Below, piece after piece: positions 60,158 through 64,000 of a DNA stretch of 64,000 bases. Under the pieces are notes generated by a model. The model had not been told where the DNA came from. It did no database searches and worked only from the letters and a program-made list of their open reading frames with translations. The stretch lies in contig JANOSH010000044.1 of NCBI GenBank assembly GCA_031415695.1, positions 62,001-126,000 on the forward strand, written 5' to 3'. How positions within the stretch are numbered: the stretch's first letter is position 1; the number at the start of each line of letters is the position of its first letter. Both the position numbers and the translations under genes were made by a program. This DNA comes from JANOSH01 sp031415695 (lineage in GTDB: Bacteria; Actinomycetota; Acidimicrobiia; Acidimicrobiales; Ilumatobacteraceae).

Positions 60158-60859
60158 TTCTGTCAGCTTTAGTGACCGACGCCGGTACATTTACCGCCCG
60201 CACTGGGTGGAAATCGAAACCCGAGGGATTTTGCCTCGGCGACATGTGCGTACCCGCACCTCAGGCCAAACTCGCCGACGGGCGGCTCGACGTCACGGTG
60301 CTGGCCGACAAGCTCGGGTTGGTGAGGTTGCCGCCTCAGTCTGCCCGGGTGGCAGGCGCTTCATAACGAGATAGCTCCTCTTGGCGGCCAGGTGGTCACC
60401 ATCGCCCTCGACTCCAAGGTCGAGTTCGCGCTGCCGTTCATTGCTGCGGCGGCTCCAACCCATCCCAGTCTCATCGACACAGCTCATCTAACCAACGAAC
60501 GACTTGGGTTCACGAACGTGCCCATGGCGGTGTGGGTCGATGAGAACGGCACCATTGTTCGACCATCCGAGCAGGCAAGCATCGAGACGTCACCGTCACG
60601 TCAGGGCCCTATCCCTGAAGGTCTACCCGAACGGCTACGCATGATGATGGCCGAGGTCAGAACTATTCCCGATAACTCTGTGGCCTATCGAGCTGCAGTT
60701 ATCGACTGGGTCACCAACGGTGCCAAGAGTCGCTACGCGCTCACGCCCGACGAGGTGATTGCACGAAGCCAGCCCTACGTGTACGCCGGTAACTGGCTCG
60801 ACGATGTGCTGGCCGCTGGCGGCGGTAAGGCCTACTACCCGCCACTCGACCTGGACTAG
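60154..60859 (+). pseudogene. Redoxin/thioredoxin-like gene with internal deletion and frame change
   Basis: The first frame encodes MILSALVTDAGTFTARTGWK, then CVPAPQAKLADGRLDVTVLA, and stops at 60366. A second frame encodes WQALHNEIAPLGGQVVTIAL, THPSLIDTAHLTNERLGFTN and VPMAVWVDENGTIVRPSEQA, a redoxin-type C-terminus. In this frame the bases just upstream read TGG TGA GGT TGC CGC (W-stop-G-C-R) at the place where W-C-x-C-R-type active sites stand. About 50 residues that normally connect the two parts seem missing. I read it as a damaged gene, with the alternative that the TGA encodes selenocysteine. Confidence 0.6.
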
Positions 60860-60865
60860 CCAGAT

Positions 60866-61654
60866 CTAGTAGGCGCTCGCCATACGCTCGGCTTTTTGCT
60901 TGGCCGAGTCGGCGGCAATACGGTCGATCTCGTGGGTCTCGAAACCTGCCATCTCGCGGAACTTTCGAGCCAGCCGAATCGACGCCTCGCGGTCGTCGCC
61001 GCGCGTGCCGCGGAAGCTGAACAATCCGTCGACGGTTCGTTGGAATTCCAATGCCCGCTTCTGGCGCTCGGGGTCGTCTTTGGTGACTTCTCGTAACCAG
61101 GTTGAACCCATTTTTACGTGGGTGACCTCGTCGGCGAGCATCCAATCTTCGGCAAACCACAACACGTCGTCACCCATTTCGGCGGCGAAATCGCGCATGG
61201 TCGTGAACACGTCGATGGCCAGCCCTTCAAGCGCACGGTTGACTCCGCACAGACGAAACACCGGATCGGGATGGCAGGCTGCTTCGAACAGGGTTGTGGC
61301 CTCGCTGTACTCGCCAATATCGGTACCCATGTGTTCACCCAGTTTGATGGAAATCTCGACATGGCGAGCTTCGTCCCAGCACTGGCGAGCCATGTCGACC
61401 TTGAGTGCGAACGGCGTTTCTTCGACCGTGTAATCGAACGCCGTTCGCCCTGCGCCTTCGAGCGCTTGGATCTCACCCACAAAGATGCCATGCATCTGGC
61501 GGCGGGCCCGGTCCGACATCTCGTCGGAGTCGGCGTCGAGTCGCCGGGCTTGATCGATGCCGGTTATGCGTTGATCGTCGAATCGCTCGGCTGTGGAGAT
61601 TCGGAAGAATCGATCGTCACGAGCCAGGGCATCGGGAGCAATTTGAGTGCGCAT
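60866..61654 (-). CDS. Ferritin-like DUF455 protein
   Basis: A 262-residue four-helix protein: MHGIFVGEIQALEGAGRTAF, VDMARQCWDEARHVEISIKL (E-x-x-R-H helix), LEGLAIDVFTTMRDFAAEMG, WMLADEVTHVKMGSTWLREV (E-x-x-H). Glu/His pairs of a di-iron centre are in place. DUF455 is linked with ferritin-like and MiaE-type folds; the substrate is unknown. Converges with the redoxin-like remnant, stops 6 bases apart. Confidence 0.85.
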   Translation of the reverse strand: MRTQIAPDALARDDRFFRISTAERFDDQRITGIDQARRLDADSDEMSDRARRQMHGIFVGEIQALEGAGRTAFDYTVEETPFALKVDMARQCWDEARHVEISIKLGEHMGTDIGEYSEATTLFEAACHPDPVFRLCGVNRALEGLAIDVFTTMRDFAAEMGDDVLWFAEDWMLADEVTHVKMGSTWLREVTKDDPERQKRALEFQRTVDGLFSFRGTRGDDREASIRLARKFREMAGFETHEIDRIAADSAKQKAERMASAY

Positions 61655-61685
61655 AGCGAAAGTGTACGCCTGCTGTCTAGAGTGC

Positions 61686-62480
61686 TCAGCGTCCAGCCCG
61701 AATGCCCCGAGGTGCCAACAGCCAACTCACTGCGTACAACGCCGACGTTGTGAGCACGATACTAGCGCCCGCGGCCAGATCGGCGCGTTGCGAAACGGCG
61801 AGCCCAACGAGCCCACTGGAGACCGCGCACAGGATTGACGCCACGAACGTGTCACCAAGACGATCGGTCCACAAACGGGCGGTCATAGCGGGAACGACAA
61901 GGAGCGCGACCGACAAGATGGTCCCGACGGCCGGGACGCACGTAACAACAGTCACCGTAACTGCAGCCAACAACATTGCATCACCCAACTGGCCGAAGCC
62001 GGCCGCCTGGGCGGCCTCGGAATCGAACGCCCCAAAGATCAAAGGCCGGTGAGCGCCTACTAGGAATGCGAGGACCACTACGCCCACGGCGGCCGTGGTG
62101 AAAATGTCGAGCGTTGTGACGCCCAGGACCTGTCCGACAAGCGCTGCACCCAATGAGATTCTCGGAGATGGTTGCAACCCGTGCACGAGTGCACCCAGGC
62201 CGAAGGATCCAGACAAAACGACCCCCACCACGCTCGACTCTTGCAGGCCGCGCACCGACGTCGTCAACAGTATGACGCCCAAGAAAATAAGAGCGAAGCC
62301 GAGCGACCCAAGCAGCAGCGGCAACCCCAACAATGCCGCGAGTGCCACGCCGGGGAACGTGGCATGTGAGGTTGCCATAGCGAAAAACGGCAACCGTCTG
62401 AGCACGACGTGCACACCAACTGCACCAGCGAGCACACCGATGAGTACCATCTCAACGACGGCGCGCTGCATCAAGCTCAT
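61686..62480 (-). CDS. Metal ABC transporter permease (ZnuB/MntB type)
   Basis: A 264-residue membrane protein of the ABC-3 family: MQRAVVEMVLIGVLAGAVGV, HVVLRRLPFFAMATSHATFP (conserved G/A-x-x-S-H-A-x-x-P), VGAHRPLIFGAFDSEAAQAA (coupling region), VPAVGTILSVALLVVPAMTA. Imports zinc, manganese or iron; the ion cannot be told. Its start overlaps the stop of the other permease by four bases, so the two probably form a heterodimer. Confidence 0.9.
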   Translation of the reverse strand: MSLMQRAVVEMVLIGVLAGAVGVHVVLRRLPFFAMATSHATFPGVALAALLGLPLLLGSLGFALIFLGVILLTTSVRGLQESSVVGVVLSGSFGLGALVHGLQPSPRISLGAALVGQVLGVTTLDIFTTAAVGVVVLAFLVGAHRPLIFGAFDSEAAQAAGFGQLGDAMLLAAVTVTVVTCVPAVGTILSVALLVVPAMTARLWTDRLGDTFVASILCAVSSGLVGLAVSQRADLAAGASIVLTTSALYAVSWLLAPRGIRAGR

Positions 62481-63304
62481 ACCGGCCGACGCCTTCGCGC
62501 CATGGTGGTTGCAAAGGCAGTAATGGCGAAGACGACGACAAGTATCGACGTGATTGCTGCGCCTGCCTCCACGCGAAGGCTATGACGCACGCTGGCGCTG
62601 TACGAAACAGCAAGGCCGGCAGCCGCGCCTACCGCTGTGAGCACAATCGATAGTACGGCGATACGCCCGACGCGATCAGAGACAAGCCTGCTCGTCGCGG
62701 CGGGCACGATAAGCAATGGCACAACGAGTGCGGTGCCCACCGCCTGAGCGGCGCTGACAACAACAAGGGCCACCAAGCTGTTGAGAATACTGTCGAGTAC
62801 GGGAACCTTGTACCCCATGGCCGATGCCGCTTCGACGTCGAACGCCCGTAAATACAGTTCCTTGCCTGCAGCGACAAGAACCACAATGACGATGACGGTA
62901 ATGGCGGCTGTCTGAACAATGACGTTACGGTCGACGGTGAGGACGCTACCGAAAAGGAATGTGCCCAAATCGGATTGGAAGCTTGGGCGTCGACTCACCA
63001 CGATGATCCCGAATGCGAAAAACGACGAGATCAGGAGCGCAAGAACGCTGTCATCGTCAGCACGGCGGACACGGGTGAGAACCGCCAACAAAACAGCCGA
63101 GATCACCGCAGCGACCAACGCCCCGAGGAAAAGATGGTTCCCGGCTGCGTAGCCGACAGCGACACCGGGAAAGACGGTGTGGCTGAGCGCATCGGTGACG
63201 AAGGCGTGTCGACGAATGAGTACCACCGTGCCCACAAGACCACACAACAATGAGAGCAACGCCATCTCGACAAAGGCCCGTTGCATGAACGGTTCAGCAA
63301 ACAT
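62477..63304 (-). CDS. Metal ABC transporter permease, second subunit
   Basis: A 275-residue ABC-3 permease: MFAEPFMQRAFVEMALLSLL, GTVVLIRRHAFVTDALSHTV and FPGVAVGYAAGNHLFLG, LYLRAFDVEAASAMGYKVPV, VGTALVVPLLIVPAATSRLV. ATG 63304 shares TGATG with the ATPase stop. A longer frame to 63442 overlaps the ATPase gene and is rejected. Confidence 0.9.
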   Translation of the reverse strand: MFAEPFMQRAFVEMALLSLLCGLVGTVVLIRRHAFVTDALSHTVFPGVAVGYAAGNHLFLGALVAAVISAVLLAVLTRVRRADDDSVLALLISSFFAFGIIVVSRRPSFQSDLGTFLFGSVLTVDRNVIVQTAAITVIVIVVLVAAGKELYLRAFDVEAASAMGYKVPVLDSILNSLVALVVVSAAQAVGTALVVPLLIVPAATSRLVSDRVGRIAVLSIVLTAVGAAAGLAVSYSASVRHSLRVEAGAAITSILVVVFAITAFATTMARRRRPV

Positions 63305-64000
63305 CAGTGTGTGTGGGCGGTGATGACCGTTGTCCCTGCGCCTAAGCCATGGACGGCTGGTCCGTAGGCCTCGGCGAGGTGAGCCGAAGACAACACATGT
63401 GAGGTTGGCCCGTGAGCAAGCACGTGGCCGTTCAAGAGACAAGTTTCACTGCACGCGAGATGGGCGAGTGCGAGATCGTGAGTCGACAACACAACAGCCA
63501 CTCCGTCGGCGCGCATGCGCTCAATGACAGCGACCAGTAGTGCTTGACTGGCTGCGTCGACGCCGTTAAAGGGTTCGTCAAGTAACAGCAACCGGGCCTT
63601 CTGGGCAATGGCCCGAGCGAGGAGCACTCGCTGACGCTGGCCGCCCGATAACGTGCCGAAGCGGCTTGTGGCCCGGTCGCTCAATCCAACCTCGTCGAGC
63701 GCGGCGAGAGCGGCACGTTTGTCGGCGGCCGACGGGCGTCGCCACCACCCAATCTCGCGGTAGCGACCCATCAGTACCACCTGGGCGGCGGTTACCGGAA
63801 ACTCGGGGTCGAGGGTCTCGGCCTGAGGTACATAGGCGACGTGTCGACGAGCAGCAACAGGTGACAACCCAAGCACTGAAACATCGCCCTGAGTGATGGG
63901 AACGATGCCGAGAACTGCTCGGAGCAACGTAGATTTACCGGCACCGTTGGGGCCTACAAGTGCCAACGACTCGCCTGGGCGCACCGTTAGGGATACTGCA
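63304..64000 (-). CDS. Metal ABC transporter ATP-binding protein (5' end beyond window)
   Basis: At least 231 residues; the frame continues past base 64000 (AVSLTVRPGESLALVGPNGA). Walker A GPNGAGKSTLLRAVLG, Q-loop AYVPQAETLDPEFPVTAAQV, signature FGTLSGGQRQRVLLARAIAQ, Walker B ARLLLLDEPFNGVDAASQAL, H-loop VVLSTHDLALAHLACSETCL. A GTG at 63984 is in frame but would cut the first strand. ATPase of the zinc/manganese-type importer formed with the two permeases; the binding protein gene is not in the window. Confidence 0.93.
   Translation of the reverse strand, partial: AVSLTVRPGESLALVGPNGAGKSTLLRAVLGIVPITQGDVSVLGLSPVAARRHVAYVPQAETLDPEFPVTAAQVVLMGRYREIGWWRRPSAADKRAALAALDEVGLSDRATSRFGTLSGGQRQRVLLARAIAQKARLLLLDEPFNGVDAASQALLVAVIERMRADGVAVVLSTHDLALAHLACSETCLLNGHVLAHGPTSHVLSSAHLAEAYGPAVHGLGAGTTVITAHTH

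Noticed and set aside
60323..60325. Genome-wide UGA recoding as explanation of the in-frame TGA
   Set aside because: Many core genes in the window (rpmH, rsmG, parB and others) end in TGA used as a stop.
63302..63442. Longer N-terminus for the metal permease
   Set aside because: It would overlap the ATPase gene by 140 bases; the TGATG overlap at 63302-63306 fits operon coupling better.
1..64000. CRISPR array, rRNA genes, complete insertion sequences
   Set aside because: No regularly spaced repeats of CRISPR type, no rRNA-like stretch and no transposase were seen on either strand.

Overview
This window looks like the replication-origin region of an actinobacterial chromosome. The order rpmH-rnpA-yidD-yidC-khpB-rsmG-parA-parB on one side and dnaA-dnaN-recF-DciA-gyrB-gyrA on the other, plus the sigma factor/anti-sigma/trxB/trxA/CwlM-like block, matches the order known from Mycobacterium and its relatives. 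Composition is high GC with frequent GTG/TTG starts. Single-species details (no MurJ gene at its usual position, an acetoacetyl-CoA synthetase, a DUF6049 protein, sortase-type surface proteins) fit a non-model actinomycete, perhaps of the Acidimicrobiia; that class assignment is an inference from gene order and not proven here.

Layout. 1-5.7 kb: two large secreted surface proteins (a DUF11-repeat protein cut by the window edge and an SdrD B-type protein). 5.87-16.6 kb: accessory region. It starts at a tRNA-Ala gene whose 3' half is duplicated 2.2 kb downstream (relic of a tRNA-targeted insertion), and holds a decayed toxin with an RHH antitoxin, an antibiotic-biosynthesis-monooxygenase-like protein, a duplicated unknown four-helix membrane protein, a NERD protein, an HNH endonuclease, a MazEF-type pair, a MNT/HEPN pair with a broken HEPN gene, and an LPXTG-like surface protein. 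16.8-23 kb: kinase-fold phosphotransferase, pyruvate kinase, AlkD-type DNA glycosylase, acetoacetyl-CoA synthetase, YczE-like membrane protein, and a secreted-RNase/barstar pair. 23.8-27.1 kb: dnaB, rplI, rpsR, ssb, rpsF. 27.2-34.7 kb: nucleoside hydrolase, DUF192 and DUF5318 proteins, methyltransferase, diguanylate cyclase, CCA-adding enzyme, lipoprotein, GNAT enzyme.

34.7-43.2 kb, plus strand: DUF6049 protein, DegV, a membrane Ser/Thr kinase, ECF sigma factor with its anti-sigma factor, thioredoxin reductase, thioredoxin and a CwlM-like peptidoglycan-binding protein; an envelope-stress and redox operon. 43.2-48.3 kb, minus strand: chromosome segregation (parB, parA with two parS sites), rsmG, khpB, yidC, yidD, rnpA, rpmH. 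48.3-57.7 kb, plus strand: dnaA, a DnaA-box-rich oriC between dnaA and dnaN, dnaN, recF, a DciA-like gene, gyrB, gyrA. 57.7-64 kb: TadE/G-like protein, DUF3566 protein, tRNA-Ile, a small membrane protein with a Rossmann dehydrogenase-like gene, a broken redoxin-like gene, a ferritin-like DUF455 protein and a metal ABC transporter that runs off the right edge.

The most unusual points are: a free-standing membrane kinase where MurJ normally sits; rnpA and the CwlM-like gene without any standard start codon that covers the conserved N-terminus; an RNase/inhibitor pair directly behind dnaB with DnaA boxes upstream of dnaB; a redoxin gene with a UGA at its expected active-site position; and the tRNA-Ala-associated accessory island.
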